Shown piece after piece: positions 10,981-24,223 of a DNA stretch of 64,000 bases. Numbering within the stretch: position 1 is the stretch's first letter; each line of letters starts with the position of its first letter. This DNA comes from Bipolaris cookei (lineage: Eukaryota; Ascomycota; Dothideomycetes; Pleosporales; Pleosporaceae), in contig NRSV01000006.1 in assembly GCA_002286855.1 (NCBI GenBank), positions 62,001 through 126,000 of the forward strand. Direction: 5' to 3'. The notes below the pieces were generated by a model that worked only from the letters and a program-made list of their open reading frames with translations, was not told where the DNA came from and ran no database searches. The position numbers and the translations under genes are program-made.

Positions 10981-13900
10981 CACATGCCCCATGCCCCTGT
11001 CTCCCAAGCCCGACGACACGTATCTCTCCGTCTCTCACGTATGCTCCTTGCACATATACATGTCGTCTAGATGACCGCATACCACGCACATACATACTAC
11101 ATACATTCACTTGAGCAATAGCATGCATCTCATCCCCCATTCACACACGCTCTCCCCTCAATCGCCGCTCTCGGTCGGGGCGCATTTCGTTGGGGCGCGG
11201 GCCTCCCGCAGTCGCCTATCACCACCTCCGCCAAGTGGCTGCTGCTCACCCAAAGGCCGACCGGCGCCATTTCCGTTCAGACTGACTGGCCGACGTCACT
11301 CTCTGCTTCCCAGTCACAGTCGCCGCTCATCTGTCGTTCATGCAGCCCGCATCGTAAACGGCATTTAGCAAACTTTAGCCCTACAGCCAGTAACCAGCCC
11401 CATATCTGCCGCTGTGCCGCCCATTTCAATCTCACCTGAATCGCCCGACACTCTGCAACGTCAATACCTCTCTTGCAGCAGGTCTGGCGAGCCGCCCCTC
11501 CCTCCTTCGTTTACAGCAAGACCCCAAATCCCTTTGGGACTGCATTGCCAGTCGCGGCTAGCCCTATTCACCGCTAACCGTATAACCGGATGGATGCATC
11601 ATGCACCGTACATCGACATCTACTATACACACCATGCCCCCATTCAATACTAGCGTACCGTCAAGGGTGTCCTCACTAGACTGTTTCAACACTAGGCCTT
11701 GCGCGCCATGCATCAGCCTTGTTGACGTACTGTGCTGTGTACATTCAGTTATACTCGTATCTCCCTTGTCGCTCACAACGTTTCGCTGTCCCATGGAAAT
11801 GGTAGTCTGGGGTTCCTCCTCCTGCTCCTCTCCCTCCCAACAACAAACTCAAAAGGCGCGGGGTATACAGGTAAGCATACATACACACTACCCAGCAACA
11901 ACAGCTCGCCCTCACAACAAGCGTTGACGACGCTTGCATGCGCCCCTCCCCTTCCTACATGCTTTTGTTATGTAGTCCATTTCATGTAATATTCAACAAG
12001 CTAAACACCTACTTCATCACCTCACTACTGGCTCCTTCCTTCCACTCACCCTCACCCCCCAACGTCATCTCGCATCGGTGCGAGCACGGCTACAGCCACG
12101 CGAAAATCATCAGTTAAACTACGCCGTTACCATTACCGTTTAGAGCCAACGCATGGCCTCATTACCTGCATCTGATGCTTCATTCTGCTCTGTGCTCTGC
12201 CCCACCACTGTACATGGATATATGCCTTGTTCACGTTGAATCCCGAATCCCACTACCTCGAGACGGTTCACACAAAGTCACCTGGCGCCGCGCCTTGCCC
12301 ACCCGATACACGCTGTACACGAATCTCCACTCTTGGGCACTATACAGTATGCACTAAGCATTCCATGCTTCTGCACTAAACTGCGTTGTCTGGTCGGTCC
12401 GATCACCTATCCACAGTCACGTGTCAATGGCGCTAGCATGGCACCCGATATGGGGAAACTCCAAAGGCCAGGCGTGTACCCGTTGATGCGCAACCGGGGT
12501 CGACAGCGGTACAACCAAAGACGGCTTCCCGATTCTCTCTTCAAGGATTTGTACCTTGACAGCTGAAGCAGCATGATGTAAACCCCGGTCTGTTACAAGA
12601 CGTCTTCGGCCCTTCATCCATGGACCGCACAAACATTCCATCGGGCCCTCTGACGTCACTTCCGATGCTGCGGCTCGCTTTCCTATACTACGATTCAGAA
12701 GATAAGAGCAGACAATAGGTTGAAAATGGGGCAACCATCGCATTGTCAACCAGGTTCCTCCTTCCTGATCGACAATCTGCTATACGTCAAATTGCTACGA
12801 AAGCATCCCAGAAGTGATAGGCATCACGACTATGCAAATCCACGCGTCCCTCCTATCGCGATAGCTGGTCGTATTACTTCACGGGCACCTTTGACATTAC
12901 GACATGTCCTCACCGCAAACGGCGCGGGCGCGGTACTCCTTACCCGTCGCTGTCGCGGAGCCGCAACACATGACGACAAATACGCAATCAAATTGCTCAA
13001 ACAGGCAACACGACTAGTTCTAGGCTCGGCGATCGCTGCAGTCCCATCAATAGAACGTGTCAGCCCCCAAGTTTATCTAGTGGATTGGTCTGCATACCTG
13101 ACTTGGTATGTATCGTCGATTTGCTTAACCACGACACTTTTTTTTTAATCCATCACTCCACCCTCATCAAAACATTGCACCCACCCACCCGTATCAAGAT
13201 TTGTGCTGTTTCATGACTCTCTTCAAAACACGTCATTTGACTGCGCCATTATTGCTCCGAGCAGGTCATATCCCGATGACGTTTAACCAGTAAAAACGAC
13301 CACACGTAGTCATGCGTTGGTTTAGTTGATACAAGATATTGAACGTTTATCGCCTGGGAAGGAGTATCTATCAAAGCGCGGAGTATCTATCTCTGTCCGT
13401 ATCGTGAGACCCTTAGCATATGTGGATTTATAACCCTAGCTTATAGTATCCCGCAATCGTGGAAAATGCCCAACCATCACAAACGACAGTATTGCTCAAC
13501 CATCTCTCCACGACTCGTCGCTCCACAACACTAGCCATGCAAACCACTTTATAACGGCATCCGAGCGCAGTAACCGATGTGACTGCCATTTCATTACGCT
13601 CCGGTCGCCAACATGCAAGCGTAATGTAACATCAATGTGTCAGAGAATGAAATCGACAGTATTTTGTACCCAACCAGTCCGAGCGCAGCACCACTTCGGT
13701 TTCGCATGATTACCCCCATGTGCCATGGATATTCGCATTGAACGAGTGGAAGGAAAAAAAAGGAGAAATCCAGTATAGATGTCGGAAAAGGGGCATCCAA
13801 GATATTCCGGGTTTGTTATCCCCCTTTTGCTATTCGCACTGCGCCGTGAATGGTACCTCTTATTTCTATGACGGAACAAACTACTTTTTATATCACCAGA

Positions 13901-14847
13901 GAGATAAACAGATTCTCTTGACCACCGCCAATCCCCCATTCCCATCTTTCCACCGATCTCGATCAAAAATAACGATCAATATCCCCCCATACTACCAAAC
14001 ACATCATTCCACAGACCCCCCTCCCCCCTTTCCATCTACTTCATCATCTCGCGCATGCCCACCTCATCTTGATCAATAAGCCCCACATCACTCACTGTTT
14101 CACCCAGCACCCGCAGTCGCATGTGCACACCCTCATCTCCATAACTCCCCAATCACCTCTGCTATCATGGTCTGTTGCTGTAAATCACTCCGACGCCCCC
14201 ACTCTCACCAAACACTTGACACTCGCGCTCCCGACAACGACGGCAAAAAGTCCTCGCTGCGCACTTACCTGCGTGCCTGCTTGGGCAAAAGAACTGGCCC
14301 AGCAGCACTACGCCCGTGTAGATGCTATGCGGCGTCGTCTCATCTTGCATCTATGTCTTATGTTAAACGAAGTCGATGTACATTGAAGAATACCCCATGT
14401 CCCTTATTCCATCAAAGTCTGGAGTAGTTTGTACAGTGCATATCCTGCGTCGTGCACGTGACAAAAACGACACCAACAACACATCTTCACATATATCTCC
14501 ACATATACGAACTCACTATAGAATGAATTTGAATATTCTCCTATATACTACGTACTCAATCTATCCGCGCTCTCACTATCTCGTGGGAATCTTCATCAAG
14601 CGCTAAACGGCAAAATGCAAACGCTAATAACGCAATGCAGTACACACGCTTTTCTTTCAAAATACATTTAAAAGAAAAAGACAATAAACCAAGAAAAGAA
14701 AAGAAAAAAATTAAGCAAAGATCAGAAATAACTAATCCTTCCATCCAAGGAGAGATGCCCAAGGTATTCCGGCATCAGTGTAAAAACAGAAGCAAAAAAA
14801 CAACAACAACAACCCGCATATTAATAAGTGACCTATTTACTTCACTT

Positions 14848-17800
14848 TTAAGCAAGCTCCATCTCATTTAAGTGGCTCTTGCGCAAACTACTCCTCCCGC
14901 TATTCGGCGCAATCCAGCTTTGCCTCGCCAGCACATCGCGCCTGGGATCCAGCATGCCGTTGTCGTCTGCGGGATAATTACTCAGTTGACCATTGTAATT
15001 GTATTGCATGGGCCGTTTTCCTTTTGCCGTTACTGATGGCGGACGCATGGGTGCGATATGGGTGCCCGAGTAAGTTCTTGTAGGGCGAGGGATAACGGGG
15101 AGAGCCCACTCGTCGCTTTCCGAGGTTGCGTACTTGGTGGATGCGCCGGCGGACCCGGGTTGTGTGTCCCATTGTTCGGTTTCCCAGGGGAGGTCGGAGT
15201 AGTGGGATGATGGGTCCGAGGGCTCGTCAATGTAGACGGAGGAGAAGGATGTGGCGGCTGATGCGCGGTTGGCAAACGGACGACGGGGGTGCATCATCTT
15301 TTCCATTTGGGGGTCAAAGATACTGCTTGAGGTGGTGTCGATGTTGTCGCGCTGCGGGACGTTGCGGCGGAGCGACAACATGCGTGCTGGGTTTCTGGGC
15401 GGGGGAGTTTGCTTCTCGAAATCGAGCATTTCGTAGAAGGACTTGCCGATCCAGAGCATCTGTTCGTGCTCTCGTAGATAGCGCTCGCCACCAAAAGACT
15501 TTTGGACGATGTTGCGTGCCATCATGCCCAACTTGCGTCGATGCTCGGACTTCTCGTACATGCGGCGGGTGATGATTTCAACGTCTTGTGGTGTAGGCTT
15601 ATGGGGCAGCACTGGAGCAGCAACCCCAGGTCCATCCTCGGCATACTGCGCCCATTCGTCTAGCATAGCGAGGAGATTGATCTGAGCGCGAGCCAAGCCG
15701 TATGCATCGTTCGGAGCAACAACCTCGCTGTACCGTTTTCCATCATCAGGATCAGTGAGCACGCGCAAAGACGCACCCACATCAGTGCAGACAACAGGAG
15801 CTCCAGTCAACGCAGCTTCTCCGAGTGCGAGCGGTAATCCTTCCGAAACTGATGAGTTGAGGAACAGCCAGGTGTTTGCAAGCACCATTGCCGGATCCGC
15901 CGTACCGCGCATGGTGACGTTCTGCCCCAGACCCTTACATGCGAGAATCTCTTGACACTCGGAAGAATAGACGGGAGATTTGTTGAGAGCACCGTAAATG
16001 TCGAGCTTATAGTCTTTGAAACCCCATTCGTTTGTAATAATATCGGCGGCCAGCAAAGCTGTCTTGATGTCCTTGGCAAACCAGACATGGGAAAGCATCG
16101 TTACTGTTGGTGTCTTTGCTTTGATCTCCGTTACTGGAGCAAACTTGGTCATATCAGTGATGCCGTTGACAATAGGATCAACCTTGCGGCGGAAGACGTT
16201 GCGGTGCGTGAGTTGTCCTTTTGCGCTTCCAATTTCAATCTCCCATCCTGGGTTGAAGAAGTCTAAAAGCAAGGAGTTAGTTGAGAGTGGTAGAATCGAG
16301 GACTATGTACATACCTGCACATGGAAGGATCTGATCAGCGTGATGAAGAATTAGACACGAGGTCAGCTTCATCAGCCCCAGTAGCGAATTTCGGATAAAG
16401 GGTGGTAGAGTGCACATTGCCGATGACAGGTAGAGGTTAGTCTCACGCCAGGAGATGGCGTGATCCCAGATCTGAAGTGTACAGTTGCGCTTGAGCTTGC
16501 AAACAATACCGTAAGACGCAGAGACACTGTGGTGAGATGCCTGGAAAACATGCGGGATTTTGTCGGGGATCGGAATGGAGAAAATGAAGAGATCTGCAAA
16601 AGTTAGTTTCGCTCAATATACGCTAGCAGGCTCTACTTACACCTATACCACAATTCCAACGCAGTGTCAAAGTGACTAAGCGTTGGCAACTCGGTACGGA
16701 ACCACTCTTTTGCCGGTTGGGCATTCGGCATGTCGTCTGTCAGCCACAGCTTCCTCCACGAGTCTTTGACGAGGTCGCTAGTCCAGACCTCTTTCCAGTG
16801 GCGCGAATCTTGGAAGTATGTGTTGAGGTTAACCAAAGCACGTGTTGCCTGCTTGACATCTGCCGAAGTCATGGTAGTGGCTCGCGCTCCGCGGACAAGA
16901 GCGGTCAGCGTAGGAATGAAGTTTGTCTCAATGTCAGCCAAAGTCGCTGCCTTGACGAGATGATCAACCTCGCTGTCTAGCTTGTTGGTGAACATGCCGT
17001 GGTTAGGATGCATGAAGTCCAGACCCCATAGGGGAATGATTTTCAGGGATTCGACATTCTCTTCAGTCTGGTGCTTTGGCAGTCCAAAGTCATTAGCCGA
17101 TTCCACGACCATGTGCCATTTGATAGTGCGAAGGTTGTTGATGAGATCTCGGCGACATGCTGAGACACCACCACCTTCATTTGGCCAGGTTCCAGTGTCG
17201 ACAGCAATGACGTGTAGCGAGTTATCGGTATCGCGCTGCAGCGCCTTAGTTCTGGTGAAAACGACAGCATCTCCACCTTGACCGAAACTGAACAGATCGC
17301 TCATTCGAATGGCTAGAGGAGTCCACGCGCTGATATCGCTGGTGAGATCTGAGCTAGCCATAATGGCATCGGCGTGTAGTGCAAGGTAGTCTTCTGCTTT
17401 GATGAGACTTCCACGATCACGGCGTCTCCAATAAGGTCTTAGCAGAGCCTCCTTCCGGATTAGTTCCTCATCGACCCAGCGAATGACGACTCCGTCAAGG
17501 TCATTACGCTTCTTCCAAGCCTTCCAGAGATGAGATCGGGCTCTGGAAGTAGAGATCTCTTGCTGCTTGATGTTCCTTCGGAATAGCCTGCCCAAGAAGT
17601 TCGAAGTCGGAGTTTTGAATGCCAGCAGAGGGTTTTCATCAGCAAAAGTGCAGCGGGTAGGCTTCTTGAGAACGCCAAGCCAATCGTGACGAATCATGTC
17701 TGGTGTATCTACCATCACGCCGTTGAGCTTAGTTGTTATCGTTGGATGAAACTTGTGATCATAAAACCACGTGCATTCGTACACGTCAGCACCTTGGACG

Positions 17801-20800
17801 AAGGTTGCTTCATGAACACGCGGAGTAGGTATCCAACGCTCCATCTTGTCGGCATGGCGAACAGGAGGCGCGCACCAGCTGACATTGGCCGACATATGTG
17901 GAAGCACAAACTCCGCACGAAGGAGTTCATCGTCGTATTTGGCATTCTTTCGGTAATGGTATTTGAAGCGTACAAGATTGCTGTGGCTGATGTAACTTCC
18001 AGATTCAATGTGGCCTTTGTGATTGTATAAAACCTTTGCTCCTTCGTTTTCGCCCTTACCGCAAATCCGGCTGAGGGGGATCTTGCTTGACCTTACTTTG
18101 GAAATCCTGATCTTGCTTTGTATTTGATTCGTTTCATATTCGTAAGTAAACTCATTGCTGATTGAACCATTTTTCCACTCTTGTCGTAGCTTTATGCGCA
18201 TTTCTTTATCGTAGTGAGAAACACGAACCTGACCCCAAGTCGGCTCGTTTTTCAGGGCGCCTGGATAGAAGATCAATTTGACGCCACCATCTTTGTCAGG
18301 GTGAACGAAAGCTGTCTCAGTGTCTCCGGCACTTTGGATGACCAAGCGGTTCTTTCTCTGGATGATCAAACTTCCCTTGACGGTTCCTGCTAGGTCTGCA
18401 ATATCTTTGCGATGATGATAGAGGAAGAAGGGCAGAACTATAGACATTGCACGTCGACTGTATATCCACAGTCCTGTAAGAAGAAATGTAGTCGGCTTGG
18501 CAACGATCCACGGTTTATGTAGCAGTGCCCCATTCAGCTCACGCTGGTACTCGGGATCGGCCATGCACGCCAGAACAAAGAACTTTACCCAGGTTCCGGC
18601 AGAGTGATACATGTAGGCAACTGGGAGGCGGATGTATTCAGTGAACAAGCTAAACATCGAAACGGCGGAATGATTGAGGACCGGATGGTACGCTGTTTGG
18701 ATATCCGCAGTGACTTGGCGATATTCTTTATTGGAGAGTGATTGATCGCCTCGATTCTTAAAGTAGCCATACTTGACAACCGCCAAGTATGCCCCCAGAT
18801 CATAGCGTGCAATACATGAGAGAATTGTACAGGAGTCTTCGGTGGAGATGTTTTCGTGGATCCAGGATAGTTCTTTGTTCGTGTAAGGTGCTCGGATGCC
18901 GAGACAACGTCGGAAAAACAGTCGTCGTATATCCAATGGCAAGTCATCCCACTGCGTTTCACAGTCAAATCCCAGGCACAAATTTCGCAAAAGATCTTTG
19001 CGACAGGCTTTTCCAAACACCAGAGCGTCTTGTCCCGCAACTAATGCTGGCATCGAGCGTCTGTTGCACTCTGAGATAGCGTATTGCTCACTGTTGTTTT
19101 CCCTACATGCAAGAATGGATTCGGCAATCTCAGCTTGTGAGTGCGGTGTCTCGAGGAATGTTTCCATGCATGCATGAAGTAAAGTTTCGGCAATAGCAGC
19201 GCAGTTGCTGCTCACGTTCGTTTGGCCAAAGTCCGGGCCTTTCGCATCCGATGTCACATACAACGTCAAATGACCTTCGGCAAAGTGCGAAATGGCACGA
19301 AGATCGTTATTGAAGTTGACGACCGTCTGGAGAGGGACAATGAAGACATCAATCTGCCCATTTCTCCAAGCTGACACGATCCGCTGAATTGTTGATGGCA
19401 TGGCTGGGAAAGCTTGTAGAGCAAGACTTGAAAGGCTATCATGAGTACATGATAGTAGCAACGCAATGATTTGATCACCGGGTTGACCAGCTGGATTGAC
19501 ACGGTATCTGTTCTCTTTTGGAGCAGCTCGAATCATGTTGCAGTTTGCGCGGAGCTCGCTTTGACTGTATTCAGAATCGTTGTTGCCACTGTTGTAGGCG
19601 TGGAACTTGTCATTCATCGGTGATTGTGTTCCGTCATCAGGCTGCCCATTCACGGTACTTGCTGCCTTTTTAGAATGCAAAACTGTTGAAAATGACTCCG
19701 AAACCCATTTACTGAAATCTAAAGCTTCTGGCATGCCTAATTTGGCAGTTCGGAATGAAAGAAGGGCTGCTGTCCAAGTTGACGCGGCAAGAGCGATAAT
19801 CCTGTCGTAGAGAAAACCAGGGAAGACTGCCAAGAGTACATTGCCTAGTATCAAACCAACCACGACGGCTGCTAGCAATGGCATGAGTGCATGCGGGCCA
19901 GAGAAGATCTTGTTGTATTGATACAGCAACAGTCCAGTGTAAGCACCAACGTAGGCCAAGAACAGGGTCAGTCCAATGGATGAGCTATTGAAGATCCAGA
20001 TGAGGGCAGTGCAGAAAGCAAGCGCCCACACATGGACGCCGATGAAGCGACACAAGGTACTGAAGTAGAGATGACGCCTGAATTTCAGGTCATTAGCCTT
20101 CGCTTGTTTGATCTGTTGCGTGTTTTCGATTGAGATGGGTGACATCTGCTCCGACAGGGTGTGTAGGTGCTGAGCCTTGTAGTCGAGCAGAACAGCCCCA
20201 ATCAGGTAGTACGCGAGTCCGAAACCGACAGATAGTCGAAGAGCCGTGTCCATTTCACCTGCAAAGTCGTATGCAAGTCCAAGGCCGGCCGACAATCGAA
20301 TAGGTTCGTCTGTTCCAGTTCCCATATCCACTATCTGGCCCCCGTTCAATATGTCCAACCATCGATCCATGAGTGCGACCAGAAAGTAAAGAATACCGCA
20401 GTAGATTTCATCACCTGCTGTTCGCCAGTGTATGAAAGAATTGTGGAGGCGAATTCCTTTCTGCGATTGTTGCATACTCTCCAGCGCGACTTGTGTTTCG
20501 AGGTTCCAAGTCGAACTGTACGGAATAGGTCGCTTGGTGTCCGTTATGCGAGCGTACCAATCCAACAAAAACAACGTCGAATCCCAGCAACCAGCTAGTT
20601 GTTTCACGAAACTATCTTTCGTAGATTCCTGCCAGAAATGGCGTTCATGCTCTTTTAGTACGGCTTCATGCAGAGCGTTGCGGCACAATGCGAGAATGGC
20701 TGGTTCGCTCATGCCGTGGAATATGTCTGGCTCTATAAAAGAACCTTCCGAAGAAGCAACCATGGATCCGCCCGCAGCAGTTGATGTAGCTGGGCCCTTG

Positions 20801-23800
20801 CTTTGGGCATTTGCTGTAACAAGGTTAGTGTCTATACATGAGCTACCGAGCAACTAAATATACCTTTGTTTTGGGGGGCAGCCATTTCCTGCTCCCTTTC
20901 GGAGTACATTTTCATATACCAGTTCTTGATATCTGAATCGTTGAGTGTCTTAATGTTGTGGTACCAGGTTACCCATTGGGTTGCCACGCGTCTGGTACCA
21001 AGAATCAAAAGGGCGATGAAGATGTACAGAACGCCCAGATAGAGGTAAATGTCATGGCCTTTCATCCCAATGAAGATGGTCAGAATAGGGGAAATTATCA
21101 AGGTTGGAATGACCATGATGATGATTTTTCGGCCATTGAGGAAGCTGGATCCAGGAATCTGATACGTGGAAAGCACAGCCAAGACGGTCAGATATGTAGT
21201 TAGTCCAAAGAGGTAGAAGAAGAAGACGGCGCCATAACCAGGTCCCGATACAGCTGAAATGACAATAAATCCAAGAAGACATCCGGCAAGAGTAAAAGCC
21301 AGGCCACCAACTAAGCGTGTGAGAACAAACATGTTGGCTGCGGAGAATGCCATAGAAATGAGGTAGTATGTGCCACCAATAGAGATCCAAGTTCCTATGG
21401 CGCCAGAGAGCAGCAATGAACACATCAATGCCAGCGTAGCATAGTACCTCTCATCTTCACTCATTCTCACACTTAGGTAAAGGCCGTGCCCGGTAGTTGA
21501 GAGAAGCACAATATCGACAAGGGCAGGAATTGCGAAGACACTCAAGAAAGTAAAGCGGCGATAGGCAGGCATGACGGAGGCCTTCTGCTCAGGATCGATA
21601 TCTGTCTGGGCTGCAGCATAAGCCGAAGCAAATGAAGGCGCATTGAAGATCCACATCGGAGGCTGGTGCTCTTCTTGGTTGTAGTAGGCCCTATGCTTCT
21701 CCGATAGCAAGATACCCATGTCGCTAGGCTTGATATCAAAATAAGCTTCACATCGAGATCCCAGCGCAAACAGCTCTGCAAATGCCGCACTCTGATCGGA
21801 ATACTGGTTGAAGAGTGGGTTCCTGTCTGAGACCTCAATGTAGACTTCTTCGAATCCAGCTTTCCTGGCTGCACAAAAGATACAGAAAAGGACAAAGTCG
21901 GCCGCCGAGTCGAGTGTTCCCCGACTAGTAATGTCCGTTATGGCTGAAGTGATTATATCAAGCTTCTGGTGATCCCTCCACCATAGTATGTTGGTGAACA
22001 CCTCGGTGATGTGTCTGAAGAGTTGCAAAGCTTGCGCCTCATTGAGGGTCGGCACGCGTGAGAGTCGATACCATTTGAGTTTCGCATTCACTAGCTCCTC
22101 GTCGGTGACTTTATCGCGAATGTAGTCTACGTTGCTCAGTTGCTTAAACTGATGATATGTAGGTACATCGATCAGCAACTCTTTGCAGCGTTCGCGAATC
22201 GCAGGGAGCAGGGAACATTCCTCTTCCCATTCCGAATAACGAATATGCTGCAAGTAATTTAGAAGTTCCGAGGATGAAAGAAGATCCAGATCTTGAACCA
22301 GCCGATCTGGTAGTCGTTCTGGTGAAAAAGATCCGGCAGCAAATTCGCTAAGACCGTATTCTGCAAGGAAACACTGGTACCTAGAAAAGCCCATCATACT
22401 CAGATATGTGTGGAGCAGAACTCCTTTGACATCTTGTACGGACTTGGACACATATATGATGATAGCTTTAGTCCGAGGGTCTAGTTCCCACACTCCCCAA
22501 AATGAGGCGCCGTTGGGGGTATGAAATCCCGAATCAAGTGCAGAATATGCTTGGAATCGGTAAGGGTCGGCACCATCCTCAACAGCATGGTTCAACGCTT
22601 CTACGAGGTCTAAGATAGCCTCTCTCATAGTAGGCACAAGATTCAGAAAATGGCTGCTGCTAGAAGCGTAGCAACTGAGGGTTTCAGAAGTGGCACGGAA
22701 CTGTTCTAGAGGGAGACGGCTAAGCAACTTGAGATCTCGCAGATGCCGCTGTGACTTGAGGACGCGATCGAAATCTGCTTTGGAAGCATCAATACCAATT
22801 GGAAAGCATCCCAAAGATGAATATGGTGATCCGTCGAAAGAACATGAAAGTGGGTTGTCGGTGTGTTTTTCCACTGCCATGGTCCAGTCGAGACCCAAAC
22901 TCGTGGGTGATGAGGGTTCGTGGGGGACCAACACTCCATTCTCATCAACCTCAGGATACTCCACGGTGAGTGTAAGTGTACTAGATGAGTCGTCATCATC
23001 AGGCATGTCTCCATCAAGGCCGGCGAGCGTGTCAGCCAAGAGAGGAAAAATTTCTTGTAGCGGCACGTAGTCATCAAAAAGGCTGGAAAATCCCGGCGAA
23101 ATCGTACGGGCAGTTCGGTACTTATCATGGACATCCATGACCTTTCGATTCTTCAGCCATTGGAAAGCGGCCAAGGGTTCTTCGCAGGAGCTAACATCGT
23201 GGATATTGGTCAGAGCGCACTGCCGTGGGAAGTAGGGCACCGCGCCGTGATAACTGCACCACATGTGCGCTCTTCTGAGAACAGCATGTGATAGCTCGGC
23301 ATTGTCGTCCACTGTATCCCACATCATTGTGACAAACGAACGTTGGCAAGCTTGGGAAACAAATGACCTGGTTGTCGTCTTCATTTTGTCCATGTCGAAG
23401 AAATCACGGCGCTCTCCATTCGACTTGATCGTACCATTGCGAACCACTATGCCGGCAAATAGTGAGAGGTCGAGTTTCTTTACACCGTCCAAGAAGTCGG
23501 GAGCACCGATTTCCAGATAACTATCCAAGCCATGGGCTGAAAGAAGTTTTGTGAGGCCATGCAGCAAAGCGATGGGAACGCGGTCGCGCCATTCGGCAAT
23601 GAGAACACCAGTGAAGTATCGCTTCTTGTCTGGTTGTCGCAAGTTCTGTTCAATGGTGCAAGACAAGAGATGTGTTGCTTGTGACAGGTCCAACTCGGTG
23701 CCCTTTGCGGCAGAAGTGATGACATGGGAGAGATCAAGTCGCGCGATAATGTAAGGCCCCATGGGAACGTCATCATTACTGACGGCCTCGAGGACGCCAG

Positions 23801-24223
23801 TCTCTCGATAATCCAAGACGAGCGCTTCCCATTGCGACAGGACCTGTGCCTCCTCTGGAGCGACTGGGGTTTGCAATGCGCCAAGATAGACGCCAAAAGA
23901 TGATGGTTTGGCGGGGAGCGCGTGGGTAACGCGAATAATGCTTGAGTTGTTTGACAGGAGATGAATGCGCTCTTGTACAGACCGTGGCAAGACAGTTTCT
24001 TCTTCATCTTCCTGCAGGATTTGTCAATTTGGGCACATATCGGTGCAGCAACTTTTCTTACCTTGAACAATTTTCGAAGAGAACGGTAAGTAGACCAAAC
24101 AAGAGCGACAAGGCCGACAAGTCCGCTAGCACCGATGATGGCAATGAGAGTCCAATCCCACCAGTCCCGGATTCGCGTGCCATCCTTAAACGCTTCGATA
24201 CCTAGAACGTCTGGCTTTGGCAT
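14848..24223 (-). CDS. gtb3: Giant multi-pass membrane glycosyltransferase (GT4, PelF-like), Gtb3-type GAG synthase candidate
   Basis: Five exons: 24223-24062, 24011-20864, 20813-16641, 16593-16315, 16262-14848; four 50-52-bp introns; 3,058 aa. There is a membrane helix near residues 25-45, a long soluble part, about seven helices at roughly 870-1065, more at roughly 1240-1460 and 1845-1910. The C-terminal GT-B domain is PelF-like: DTGTWPNEGGGVSACRRDL (about 2311) resembles the PelF glycine-rich entry motif, and EGLPLALGE (E2728/E2736) is the EX7E donor-site motif of retaining GT4 enzymes, followed by GAPVVCTDVGAS. In Aspergillus fumigatus the GAG cluster contains a large GT4 membrane protein, Gtb3, thought to polymerise and export the polymer; size, fold and divergent position next to agd3 fit. 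The last ~280 residues are low-complexity and probably cytosolic. The catalytic role here is inferred. Confidence 0.85.

Larger units (their letters stand above)
8283..14847. other. 6.5-kb intergenic region upstream of the Sfp1-like gene
   Basis: No convincing gene on either strand. Frames up to 176 codons occur but have no family signature and biased composition from repeats. It carries CT-rich tracts, tandem (TCCATCCC)-type arrays, a perfect 20-bp duplication and CCAAGTA repeats. It is probably a long promoter/5'-leader region for the regulator on the left, plus the 3' flank of the giant glycosyltransferase on the right. Confidence 0.5.

Noticed and set aside
10658..11074. Three overlapping Ser/Pro/His-rich frames
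   Set aside because: Open only because the CCATCCC-type repeat lacks stops in every frame.
12720..13148. 142-codon plus-strand frame
   Set aside because: No recognisable domain, signal peptide or conserved block; composition looks random and there is no support from neighbouring exons.
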